A stretch of DNA of 64,000 nt from Aeromonas sobria. GTDB lineage: Bacteria > Pseudomonadota > Gammaproteobacteria > Enterobacterales > Aeromonadaceae. Below the pieces are notes generated by a model. It searched no databases and was not told the origin of the DNA. It saw only the letters and a program-made list of their open reading frames with translations. The stretch is taken from assembly GCF_000820145.1 (NCBI RefSeq), contig NZ_CDBW01000041.1, positions 1 to 64,000 of the forward strand, read 5' to 3'. The position numbers and the translations under genes are program-made. Below are positions 53,132-60,770 of the stretch, in pieces; position 1 is the first letter of the stretch, and every line of letters begins with the position of its first letter.

Positions 53132-54898
53132 ATGACAACAGCACCCTTAGTTTTTCCCCACATCGACCCCAGACGGCAGGCCATGCACCTGTTCTTTCAG
53201 GGCTACCCGCTGCGCACCATTGCCGAGTTGCTGCAAACGCCGGAGGGTACCGTCTCGACCTGGAAGAAGCGTGACGGCTGGGAGGACATCAAACCGATAG
53301 ACCGGGTGGACAGCGCCATCGAGGCGCGCATGATCCAGCTGGTGATGAAGGAGACCAAGAGCGGCGGCGATTTTAAGGAGATTGACCTGCTGGGCCGCCA
53401 ACTGGAGCGGATCGCCCGGGTCAACAAGTACAGCAACGGTGGTAACGAGGCTGACCTCAACCCGAAAGTGGCCAACCGCAACAAGGGACCGAAGAAGGCC
53501 CCCGAGCGCAACGTGGTGGAGCCCGAGCAGCAAGAACGGCTCATCGAGCGGTTCGAGTCGACCATGTTCGATTACCAGCGGGTCTGGTATCAGGCCGGGC
53601 AGGAGTACCGGATCCGCGACCTGCTCAAGTCGCGCCAGATCGGGGCGACCTACTTCTTTGCCTTCGAGGCCTTCATTGATGCCCTGGTGACCGGGCGAAA
53701 CCAGATTTTCCTGTCGGCCAGCAAGGCGCAGGCCCACATGTTCAAGCAGTACATCATCCAGTTTGCCAAGGAGGAGGGGGTTGAGCTCAAAGGTGACCCC
53801 ATGGTGCTGCCGAACGGGGCGCACCTTTACTTTCTCGGTACCAACGCCCGCACAGCCCAGAGTTATCACGGCAATATCTACATGGACGAGTATTTCTGGA
53901 TCCACGGCTTCCCGGAGTTTCGCAAGGTGGCGTCCGGCATGGCGATGCACAAGAAGTGGCGCCAGACCTACATCTCCACACCTTCCAGCCTGACCCATCC
54001 CGCCTATGACTTCTGGTCTGGTGCCCACTTTAACCGTGGCAAGGCCAAGGCCGACCGGGTCGAGATTGACCTGAGCCACGCCAATTTGTCTGCCGGCAAG
54101 CTGTGCGCCGATGGTCAATGGCGGCAGATCGTCACCGTGGAAGATGCGGTACGCGGCGGCTGCAATCTGTTCGACCTGGATCAGCTGCGCGGTGAGTATT
54201 CCGAGGATGATTTTCGCAACCTGTTGATGTGCGAGTTCATGGATGACACCGAGAGCCTGTTCCCGCTGGCGACGCTGCAGCGTTGCATGGTCGACAGCTG
54301 GCTGGTGTGGGAGGACTACAAGCCCCACACCTTGCGGCCGCTGGCCAACCGGGCGGTGTGGGTCGGCTATGACCCGGCCAAGGGCGGCAAGGGCGACAGC
54401 GCAGGTTGCGCGGTGCTGGCCCCGCCACTGGTACGCGGCGGCAAGTTTCGCATTCTGGAACGCCACCGCTGGCAGGGGATGGACTTTGATGCCCAGGCCA
54501 AGTCTATCCGCGCTATCTGCGATCGCTACAACGTGGCCTATATCGGCATCGACACCACCGGGATCGGGGAGGGGGTTTATCAGCTGGTGAAGCAGTTTTT
54601 CCCTGCAGTCACCGCCATCCAGTACAACCCCAACGTGAAGATGCGGATGGTGATGAAGGCGCAAGATGTGATGAACAAGGGGCGGCTGGAGTTTGACAGC
54701 GGCTGGACCGACTTGGCCCAGGCGTTTATGAGCATCCGCCGCGCCGTGACCTACAGCGGCAAGCTGCCCACCTTCGAGGCCAGCCGCTCTGATGAGACCA
54801 GCCACGCCGATATTGCCTGGGCAACCATGCAAGCTCTGTTACACGAGCCCCTTGAGGGGCAGACCGGCACCAATTCCGGCTTTATGGAGATTTACTGA
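53132..54898 (+). CDS. P: Terminase large subunit (ATPase) P
   Basis: 588-residue gpP. An N-terminal helix-turn-helix (YPLRTIAELLQTPEGTVSTWK) is followed by an ATPase with Walker A-like SRQIGATY (about 168-175) and Walker B NIYMDE (248-253). Drives DNA packaging. Transcribed opposite to O-N-M-L. Confidence 0.95.
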   Translation: MTTAPLVFPHIDPRRQAMHLFFQGYPLRTIAELLQTPEGTVSTWKKRDGWEDIKPIDRVDSAIEARMIQLVMKETKSGGDFKEIDLLGRQLERIARVNKYSNGGNEADLNPKVANRNKGPKKAPERNVVEPEQQERLIERFESTMFDYQRVWYQAGQEYRIRDLLKSRQIGATYFFAFEAFIDALVTGRNQIFLSASKAQAHMFKQYIIQFAKEEGVELKGDPMVLPNGAHLYFLGTNARTAQSYHGNIYMDEYFWIHGFPEFRKVASGMAMHKKWRQTYISTPSSLTHPAYDFWSGAHFNRGKAKADRVEIDLSHANLSAGKLCADGQWRQIVTVEDAVRGGCNLFDLDQLRGEYSEDDFRNLLMCEFMDDTESLFPLATLQRCMVDSWLVWEDYKPHTLRPLANRAVWVGYDPAKGGKGDSAGCAVLAPPLVRGGKFRILERHRWQGMDFDAQAKSIRAICDRYNVAYIGIDTTGIGEGVYQLVKQFFPAVTAIQYNPNVKMRMVMKAQDVMNKGRLEFDSGWTDLAQAFMSIRRAVTYSGKLPTFEASRSDETSHADIAWATMQALLHEPLEGQTGTNSGFMEIY

Positions 54899-55905
54899 TG
54901 AGTGAGCAGATCAATTCGCCTGCCGATGTGCAGGCGTTTACATTTGGAGATGCGATCCCGGTGTTGTCCCAGCGGGAGGTATTCGATTATCTGGAGTCGA
55001 TGCACAACGGCCGCTGGTATGAGCATCCCCTGAGCCTGCACGGGCTGGCGCGGGTCTATCGGGCGGCGGTGCATCACGCCTCGGCCATCCAGGTGAAGCG
55101 CAACATCTTGCGCGGCTGCTTCATCCCCCATCCGAAATTGAGCCTGGCGGCCTTCACCGGACTGGTGATGGACTACGAGATCTTCGGCAACGCCCACCTG
55201 CAGCGGGTGCGCAACCGGTTGGGCGGCTCCCTGCGCTATGACCAGATGCCTGCCAAGTACACCCACAGATCCCTCGACCTGGATCGCTATTGGTGGGTGC
55301 CGAGGCTAGGGCATGAGGTGGAGTTGCCCGCCGGTGAGGTGGGCCATGTGATGGAGGCGGACGTTAATCAGGAGATTTACGGCATCCCCGACTATGTGGC
55401 CAGCCTGAACTCGGCGCTGCTCAACGAGTCGGCCACCCTGTTTCGCCGTCGCTACTACGAGAATGGCAGTCATGCGGGGTTCATCCTGCATATTAGCGAT
55501 GCCCTACAGAACGAGGGCGACATCACCGCGCTCAAGACGGCGCTACAAAACAGCAAGGGGCCGGGCAACTTCCGCAACCTGCTGCTCTACACCCCAGGCG
55601 GCAAGGCGGATTCGGTGAAGCTGATCCCAGTGGCCGAGATTGCGGCCAAGGATGATTTTCTTTCCATCAAGGGGGTAAGCCGGGATGATCAGCTGGCGGC
55701 CCATCGGGTACCGCCGCAACTGATGGGGGTGGTACCGAACAACACTGGCGGGTTTGGGGATGCCACCAAGGCGGCCCAGGTGTTTGATGTGAACGAGGTG
55801 GACAGCCTCAAGGCAGGGTTGCTGCAGTTTAACGAGTGGGCGGGTGAGGAGATCATTCGCTTCAATCCCTACAAGCTGGCCGCCGGTACCGAATCCCAGC
55901 CTTAG
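54898..55905 (+). CDS. Q: Portal protein Q
   Basis: 335-residue gpQ portal (SLAAFTGLVMDYEIFGNAHLQ, HRVPPQLMGVVPNNTGGFGDA). Its ATG overlaps the P stop (TGATG). Confidence 0.95.
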   Translation: MSEQINSPADVQAFTFGDAIPVLSQREVFDYLESMHNGRWYEHPLSLHGLARVYRAAVHHASAIQVKRNILRGCFIPHPKLSLAAFTGLVMDYEIFGNAHLQRVRNRLGGSLRYDQMPAKYTHRSLDLDRYWWVPRLGHEVELPAGEVGHVMEADVNQEIYGIPDYVASLNSALLNESATLFRRRYYENGSHAGFILHISDALQNEGDITALKTALQNSKGPGNFRNLLLYTPGGKADSVKLIPVAEIAAKDDFLSIKGVSRDDQLAAHRVPPQLMGVVPNNTGGFGDATKAAQVFDVNEVDSLKAGLLQFNEWAGEEIIRFNPYKLAAGTESQP

Positions 55906-55994
55906 CCTGCCCACGAGTTTTGTTTGCTGCCTGGCGGAAGTCATTTAGATCACTCACCAAACTGTGGGATTATTAGACCACTACACCTCAGCTG

Positions 55995-56126
55995 ATGCAT
56001 GTGTTTGTGACGGATGATTTTGATGACTTCATAAGTTTGCTAGGCCAGAGTTTTTTGGCTGCCAATGCAGCGCAGCGAAGCATCGATATCAAGCGTGGTT
56101 TGTTAAGAGAGGTGAAAGATGAGTGA
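55995..56126 (+). pseudogene. Internally deleted RelE/HigB-type toxin remnant
   Basis: A 43-codon frame (MHVFVTDDFDDF ... RGLLREVKDE) ends overlapping the antitoxin ATG. The first residues resemble the start of DUF1044-type RelE toxins (M-x-F-x-T-x-x-F-x-x-[FW]). The last residues resemble their C-terminus (AAAI-x-x-G-x-L-x-E-V). Full toxins are about 110-125 residues, so the catalytic middle is missing. Read as a toxin gene that lost its centre while keeping coupling to the antitoxin. Confidence 0.45.
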
Positions 56127-56427
56127 CCCCCGACTTCAGAAGATGCAGAAGATGGCACAGCGACTCCATGAGACTGGCACTGTTGATGTGCTCACCATGC
56201 GCAAGATAGATGCCCTCGCCATGCAAGATCAGCTTGAGGTCATGAGTGCTAGACAGATCAAAGAGCTGCGGGCCAAGCAGGGGATCAGCCAGGGAGTGCT
56301 GGCCGTGGCCCTCAACATGAGCGCGGAAAGCGTGAAGAAGTGGGAGCAAGGTAAATCACAGCCCCATGGCGCTGCGTTGAGGCTGCTCAAGCTTATCGAC
56401 CGCAATGGCATTGCCGCCGTTCTCTAG
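56119..56427 (+). CDS. HigA-like antitoxin with helix-turn-helix, apparently orphan
   Basis: 102 residues. An N-terminal helical segment (MQKMAQRLHETGTVDVLTMRK) is followed by an Xre/Cro HTH (IKELRAKQGISQGVLAVALNMSAESVKKWEQGKSQPHG). This architecture is typical of antitoxins paired with RelE/HigB-like toxins encoded upstream. Here the upstream toxin is only a remnant. It may persist as a regulator or as protection against related toxins. Confidence 0.8.
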   Translation: MSDPRLQKMQKMAQRLHETGTVDVLTMRKIDALAMQDQLEVMSARQIKELRAKQGISQGVLAVALNMSAESVKKWEQGKSQPHGAALRLLKLIDRNGIAAVL

Positions 56428-56450
56428 TACCAACTGCGATATGAACAATC

Positions 56451-56474
56451 AGCCCGCCCCGTGCGGGCTTTTTG
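56451..56474 (+). terminator. Intrinsic terminator after the HTH gene
   Basis: AGCCCGC pairs with GCGGGCT, followed by TTTTT. Confidence 0.85.
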
Positions 56475-56544
56475 TTGCCCTCGTATAAGCGCATCGGCGG
56501 CCCGCTGTTACGTTGACGACGCGAGCCACGCTGACCCCTTCGCA

Positions 56545-56765
56545 GATCCTTTCACGCTCACCCAGAGCAGCAGGCGCAGCCTGCCGACCCCTGCCAGCAT
56601 CCACAGCGCGCAATCGGGACCCCGCCTCGCCTGCGCGCTTTATGTGTTGAAAACCATGCAGGTGAAAGACTGGGGGAGGGTATCGGCTCCCCGCGCCAGC
56701 ACTGGCCGCACGCGGGACGCTGGATCCTTTCTGCGATCCTTCACTTTCCGTCAGATCCTTTCAGG
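56545..56765 (+). repeat. GATCCTT repeats flanking cos
   Basis: GATCCTTTC-like units occur at 56545, 56723, 56735 (GATCCTTCA) and 56754, on both sides of the putative cos. Clustered short repeats near cos may be terminase-binding sites; this is inferred from position. Confidence 0.4.
56613..56631 (-). other. Phage cos site (cohesive-end region)
   Basis: On the minus strand the sequence GGCGAGGCGGGG (56631-56620) is identical to the first 12 bases of the 19-nt P2 cohesive end. It lies between portal Q and gene A, where cos lies in P2. The next seven bases (TCCCGAT) differ from P2. Confidence 0.72.
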
Positions 56766-56985
56766 CGCGAAGGGGAGAACACAGTTAGGTGTGGTAATAG
56801 CGGGGTGGCCGTCTTGTCGTTTGCCCACACACTGAGCCGTCAGCCAAGACGGCGAACCAACTGGTGCTCAGTTTGATGGGATCGCTGACGCCAGAGGGGC
56901 GGCAGTTTGGGGGCGCAATCGCGCCCCCAGTTGTTTTCCCTATTCACTCGACATCGTCATACATTGCTCGTGTGATTTCGTAGAG

Positions 56986-57091
56986 ACCTAACGCCGCCAT
57001 AAGCGGTGAGTAGCAGTTGGCTAACATGTGTAGTATAGCGAAGCGGAACCGAGCCAACTGGTACGAATCCGACTTAATGGCCTTGTTATGT
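56986..57091 (-). other. Integron attC site downstream of cassette gene 2
   Basis: 106-bp imperfect palindrome. On the minus strand it begins ACATAAC (57091-57085) and ends with a perfect R' core GTTAGGT (56992-56986; GTTRRRY). Outer arms GCCATTAAG and CTTATGGC pair with a bulged base, as in attC L boxes. An inner stem CAGTTGGCT pairs with AGCCAACTG. It lies 4 bp after the stop of the 57096-57731 gene, the canonical place. Confidence 0.87.
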
Positions 57092-57095
57092 AACC

Positions 57096-57731
57096 TTACA
57101 CTCCAATCGGCTTTTCAGTTTTTAAGGTGCTTTTATCAAGCTCATTCTTGAGATGTTCCATTTTTGTTTTCAACAATTCTTGCTTTTTCCTGTTTTTCCA
57201 AATCACGTATAAGTCTATTATGTTTGCGAAATAGTCGTCAGTATTATAGGCGTGAATGATCCAGGGCATATAACGTTCTGCTGTAGAAATAAATGTGTTC
57301 GCAACTGATTTATACGCAACACTTTCATCTGCAACATTAGAAGTAAAATAGACCGCAAAGCTGTCCATTGCATTTACAACATCTAAAAGTTCCTGTGAGA
57401 CTTTATCGAGCTCATCAATTGACGGTTTATTTTTTCCTACATTTTTGACCAATACATCTTTACCGTCTGTATCTATTTCCCAATTAGATGAGTCAAAAAA
57501 AGTACATTTTGAGGACACTCTCTTGTCATAAAGCTTATTTTGTAATTCTATGATACGAGTATTGTAATGACTGCATTGGCTAGCAGTTAAAGAAAGAGCA
57601 TCTCTTTTGGATTGCGTTTGTAAAGACTCTTTCGCTATTTTTATTTGATACAAAGCAATTAAAGCAGCAATTGCAACGACAATTCCTGATATGAAGTATG
57701 CAATTTCTAAATAATCTCTAAACTCTTGCAT
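57096..57731 (-). CDS. Integron cassette gene 2: membrane-anchored protein, unknown
   Basis: 211 residues. One N-terminal membrane helix (AYFISGIVVAIAALIALY, about 12-30) is followed by a helical cytoplasmic region (IAKESLQTQSKRDALSLTAS) and a Lys-rich C-terminus. No family was recognised. ATG 57731 has AAGGAG upstream. The gene is AT-rich and fills a cassette of about 763 bp: 24 bp of leader after the previous attC core and an attC right after the stop. It could be an anti-phage or stress factor; unproven. Confidence 0.75.
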   Translation of the reverse strand: MQEFRDYLEIAYFISGIVVAIAALIALYQIKIAKESLQTQSKRDALSLTASQCSHYNTRIIELQNKLYDKRVSSKCTFFDSSNWEIDTDGKDVLVKNVGKNKPSIDELDKVSQELLDVVNAMDSFAVYFTSNVADESVAYKSVANTFISTAERYMPWIIHAYNTDDYFANIIDLYVIWKNRKKQELLKTKMEHLKNELDKSTLKTEKPIGV

Positions 57732-57748
57732 CAAATTCTCCTTTGGTT

Positions 57749-57875
57749 ACATAACACCCTGTTAAGGGGTGAGCAACACAATACCGAAGCCGCCGCAAAC
57801 CACCTTAAACACCAAACGCAACGCATAGTGAAAATGCCACGCGTTGCGAATCCATCTTAAACAGTTTGTTAACAC
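57749..57875 (-). other. Integron attC site (VCR-like) downstream of cassette gene 1
   Basis: 127-bp imperfect palindrome. On the minus strand it starts GTTAACAAACTG directly at the gene stop and ends with R' GTTATGT (57755-57749). L arms CTGTTTAAG and CTTAACAG pair with one extra base; an inner stem CGCAACGC pairs with GCGTTGCG. Segments AACGCGTGGC and GGTGGTTT-near-CTTCGGT recall the Vibrio cholerae repeat. Length is also near the VCR length. Confidence 0.87.
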
Positions 57876-58678
57876 TACAATAGCGCAGTTAGCCCAGCGA
57901 TAAACGGTGTAAAGACTGTAATATGAGCAGATACGTTTTGCATGAAATCTTTGTATGCGTTAGAAAAAGTACCCGTTTCATGGCTAGTTGCCAGCATGTT
58001 TACATTTTCTGTCAACATCTGGGCAGTTGTTTCATCAAGACCACTACCTTTGACACTCTCAAGCATTTCAGCAAAGATCGCTGGTTCGTTATATTGAGTG
58101 TGGGTAGTAGCTTGTGCAGTTGCACCGCTTGAATGAATGTTAATCGCAGAACCACTTACACCTGACACATTAATTGTTGAACTTACTTCTTTCACAATTT
58201 CGATCCCATTTTCTTTTTTATATAAATCACTTTCTTTGAGCATTTGAAGAGTAACCTTTACCGCTGATAACGAGCGCTCCTGATTACGAAACAGTTCGAT
58301 CATCTGATTTACTGACCAAAGGTTCTCTCCATACTTATCACAAACACTTTTTGCTACATCGGGAACATTTGCGTCGTATGCACCATAAACCCAAGTACCC
58401 TCAAATTTATCAATGATTGACGTTAATGTAGGAAAGTCTGCATAAACTTCATTCGTATCTCCGATAGTCCAAGCCATAAACTGAGCCATATCTCGACCAT
58501 TAGCATAGACCGCCTCGACCAAATGACGCTCGTTAAATGGAATTCGACAAATGAACCTAAAGTCCTCTTTGTTCTTCAAGTGGCTCCAATAATCAATATT
58601 CTTGGAAAATGCCTCTCCAATTGATAGCAACCTATGCATCAACGCTTCTACTTCAATTAAATCTTTTCTTACTTCCAC
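57875..58678 (-). CDS. Integron cassette gene 1: unknown protein with hydrophobic C-terminus
   Basis: 267 residues from GTG 58678 (TAAGG upstream). Residues 1-165 look like a folded helical domain (FRFICRIPFNERHLVEAVY, WTIGDTNEVYADFP). A Ser/Thr/Gly-rich linker (INVSGVSGSAINIHSSGA) follows, then a helical part and a hydrophobic tail (ITVFTPFIAGLTALL) that could insert into membranes. No family was recognised. The stop codon touches the attC, and the cassette (58703-57755) is about 949 bp. Confidence 0.75.
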   Translation of the reverse strand: MEVRKDLIEVEALMHRLLSIGEAFSKNIDYWSHLKNKEDFRFICRIPFNERHLVEAVYANGRDMAQFMAWTIGDTNEVYADFPTLTSIIDKFEGTWVYGAYDANVPDVAKSVCDKYGENLWSVNQMIELFRNQERSLSAVKVTLQMLKESDLYKKENGIEIVKEVSSTINVSGVSGSAINIHSSGATAQATTHTQYNEPAIFAEMLESVKGSGLDETTAQMLTENVNMLATSHETGTFSNAYKDFMQNVSAHITVFTPFIAGLTALL

Positions 58679-58698
58679 AAAACTACCTTATTTGTAGT

Positions 58699-58793
58699 GT
58701 TAACAGTGATTAGATGGAAGGCGGTACTAATCCGTTAATAGAGCCTTCCATATAACATCGAATAGCCCTGATAACCGCCCCGAAAAAATTCAT
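58699..58793 (-). other. Putative attI-side boundary of the cassette array
   Basis: On the minus strand, G|TTAACAC (58704/58703) lies 25 bp before the cassette 1 start codon, as expected for the first cassette junction. Before it, an inverted repeat ATGGAAGGC ... GCCTTCCAT (20-nt loop) and TCGATGTTATATGG resemble attI-type DNA. No complete third attC was found, so this may be attI or a secondary insertion site. Confidence 0.45.
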
Positions 58794-58901
58794 TTTAAAT
58801 CATGATATTATCAGCCTGCCTCTGGTGCTGAACGTATCCGCAGCCGCTCCTCTTTTGGCTCCGATTTTTTCGCGGTGCAACAATACACTCAAGGAGCTGC
58901 A

Positions 58902-58976
58902 ATGGAAAGCGCCAGCAAGCCTCGTCTTCGTGAACAAGTTCGGACTGTGATCGAGGCCACCTATCACATGGTGTAG
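58902..58976 (+). pseudogene. Short divergent ORF, possible integron-integrase remnant
   Basis: A 24-codon frame with a strong AAGGAG site five bases before the ATG. It reads MESASKPRLREQVRTVIEATY and then stops. The KPRLxxQVRxxI part resembles the N-terminus of several integron integrases, and the orientation (divergent from the cassettes, about 200 bp from the junction) is that of intI. Only about 16 residues resemble the family, so chance or an unrelated peptide is possible. Confidence 0.3.
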
Positions 58977-59022
58977 CTGGCCAAGATGTAGGGCGGCGGA
59001 GCGAGAGCGAAGGTAAAGGGAA

Positions 59023-59052
59023 GGGCCTGCTGGTACTCATACCAGCAGGCCC
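59023..59052 (-). terminator. Hairpin terminator after the BRO gene
   Basis: GGGCCTGCTGGTA pairs with TACCAGCAGGCCC, then a pyrimidine-rich tract follows on the minus strand. It lies 30 bp after the BRO gene stop. Confidence 0.7.
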
Positions 59053-59081
59053 TGGGCAGACACATTACCGATTTTTGCGGG

Positions 59082-59678
59082 TTAGCTGTGCAGGTGGGGG
59101 AGCAGGCGCCGCCAGTCTCGCTCACCGTGGGTGGCGCTCTGAATATGGCGGGTCTTGTCGACCAGGATCTGCTGGGCACGCTGCAGGGTCATCGGGTATT
59201 CGTGGATAATGGAGTAGTAGCTGCTGGCTGCGCTGTGCTCGGCAACGTCGAGCAGTGGGTAGATGGCTTTAGCTGCATTCATCATCCGGTCGGCGGCGCG
59301 CCACAACCAGGCGAGCGAATGCAGTTCGTCATCGGTCAGGGTGGTGATGGGTCGCGGGTGAGCGGCGGTCTCCCGGTCCAGCACATCGAGCACCCAGCGG
59401 CGGAACTCCTTGGCCAGCGCAGTGCGAGAGAACATGGCGATCAGATGGGCACCGCGCAGGGAGAAGACACGCGCATCTTGTTTACCAGAAGGGGTGGTCA
59501 GTTTGACCACCCCTGTCATTGACTCTGTAAATTCATCGCTGTGGCGGGTGTAAATACGCTGTATGGCTTTGTCGTCCGCATAGCCTAAAGCTGCGCCAAT
59601 CTGGGCGGCGGTCAGCCAGGGTTGGCCGTGATGGGGGATAACGGTGAACTGGGTGTCATGGAAGCTGATGCTTTTCAT
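59082..59678 (-). CDS. BRO-N domain phage protein (antirepressor-like)
   Basis: 198 residues. The N-terminal BRO domain (MKSISFHDTQFTVIPHHGQPWLTAAQIGAALGY ... VFSLRGAHLIAMFSRTALAKEFRRWVLDVLDRE) binds DNA in phage antirepressors. The C-terminal half is helical and unassigned. The start at 59678 has GAGGA upstream. It may antagonise the phage repressor or control the neighbouring region. Confidence 0.87.
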   Translation of the reverse strand: MKSISFHDTQFTVIPHHGQPWLTAAQIGAALGYADDKAIQRIYTRHSDEFTESMTGVVKLTTPSGKQDARVFSLRGAHLIAMFSRTALAKEFRRWVLDVLDRETAAHPRPITTLTDDELHSLAWLWRAADRMMNAAKAIYPLLDVAEHSAASSYYSIIHEYPMTLQRAQQILVDKTRHIQSATHGERDWRRLLPHLHS

Positions 59679-60215
59679 GGTGTGATTCCTCGGATGCGAT
59701 GCATGTGAATCGTCACCAAGAGCTGCGATCTCTGACTGGTGACGAGCTGAACAGGGTTCGCAGTACCGGGCATCCAAGGAAACCGGCCAGCCATAGGCTG
59801 CCCTGCCCAGCCCGCCATAACTGAGATTGCGGGTACTACTGGGCCGCACAATAAAAAACACGCGGGCGCGTGTTGTGCGCTTGGAATGCTTGCGGGCTGC
59901 GAAACCCGGCAACGGATTTTGCCGTTGCCTGCGCAGTATCGCGCAACAGCGCGGCATCAATCAACCCCAATAGTCCCCGATTCTCCCTTTTTGTCCCTTT
60001 GTGGGCCTTTGCGGCCCGCATTGGTGCTTATCAGGGAAAATCAGCACCATCACCCCGCCTGCAGGGTAACGGTTCTAAAGAGGGAAGGGGATGTTAGTTT
60101 TGGCGGGAGACATACACAGGGCGCGAGCGGCCCCGATGCGGCCGGGATGGTCAATGTGACCTTCTCGTCGGCGACACCTAGATAGAAAAATAGGCCCGAG
60201 AGGGCCCATTTAGGG
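59679..60215. other. Long 5' leader of the BRO gene
   Basis: 537 bp without a confident gene. It holds an inverted repeat (59908-59915 with 59922-59929) and, at 59852-59876 on the minus strand, a terminator-like hairpin AACACGCG/CGCGTGTT followed by T residues. Open minus-strand frames run through it in two phases and could be leader peptides. Attenuated expression of the BRO gene is plausible. Confidence 0.5.
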
Positions 60216-60539
60216 TCAGCCGATCAACTTCAAATCGGCTTTGCGACGCTCTTTGAGGGCGTCATAGAAGTTCTCATGGGGGCCGACACTCAGCAGGTAG
60301 AGCTGTAGTTCCGCATCTTTCCAAGAGTAGCCCAGCAGCACCAACTGCCCCTTGAGCTTGAACTTGTGTACCCGCAGATACGATAAGTCCCCCTTCTTTT
60401 GTTCGCCGATCTCGGGGTCGTTGATGACCCGCTCGATCTCGTCTTCCACTACTTTCAGGTCGTTCGTCTGGAGCTTTTTGAGCTGCTTGCTAAACAGGCC
60501 AGATTCAAAAACCTCAATCTCGTTTTGTTCTTCTGACAT
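60216..60539 (-). CDS. Type II toxin, RelE/ParE family
   Basis: 107 residues with the RelE/ParE core (EVFESGLFSKQLKKL ... LSYLRVHKFKLKGQLVLLGYSW ... LLSVGPHENFYDALK). It overlaps the antitoxin gene by 26 bp and lies downstream of it. Likely an mRNA-cleaving or gyrase-targeting toxin; the subfamily is not resolved. Confidence 0.87.
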   Translation of the reverse strand: MSEEQNEIEVFESGLFSKQLKKLQTNDLKVVEDEIERVINDPEIGEQKKGDLSYLRVHKFKLKGQLVLLGYSWKDAELQLYLLSVGPHENFYDALKERRKADLKLIG

Positions 60540-60744
60540 AGCGGGTTACTTGCCCTTCTTTGACTTGCTCTGCGGCGAGCATCACGTCTTTGATGAAGCT
60601 GAAAGGCAGGTCCGGGTTGTCCTCGACCATGCGGCCGATCTTGGACCAGTACTCAATCTGCTTCGGCAAAGAGCGATGTGCTGCAGACGCGTGGATCTTC
60701 ACGTCAGCGATAAAGTCATCGTCTAAGCGCACTGTTTGAGCCAT
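60514..60744 (-). CDS. Antitoxin, ParD-like ribbon-helix-helix
   Basis: 76 residues: an N-terminal ribbon-helix-helix (MAQTVRLDDDFIADVKIHASAAHRS) and a C-terminal toxin-binding tail. The start at 60744 has AGAGGAG upstream. A block of 9-bp repeats lies 27-62 bp before the start, a likely autoregulatory operator. Confidence 0.85.
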   Translation of the reverse strand: MAQTVRLDDDFIADVKIHASAAHRSLPKQIEYWSKIGRMVEDNPDLPFSFIKDVMLAAEQVKEGQVTRYVRRTKRD

Positions 60745-60770
60745 TCGCTCTCCTCTGGGATTTTCCCTAT

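Larger units (their letters stand above)
56475..56985. other. Non-coding cos region and left flank of cassette array
   Basis: No supported gene. It holds cos, the GATCCTT repeats and a perfect hairpin (GGGGGCGC ... GCGCCCCC, about 56911-56930). At 56944-56985 on the minus strand lies a short coding-like tail (ends TRAMYDDVE-stop) that runs in frame out of the attC core. Confidence 0.5.

Noticed and set aside
53147..54832. Minus-strand open frame of about 560 codons opposite terminase P
   Set aside because: Shadow of a clear terminase gene.
56461..56835. 124-codon ORF across cos
   Set aside because: Runs through the cos core and repeats; codon content looks random; no homology recognised.
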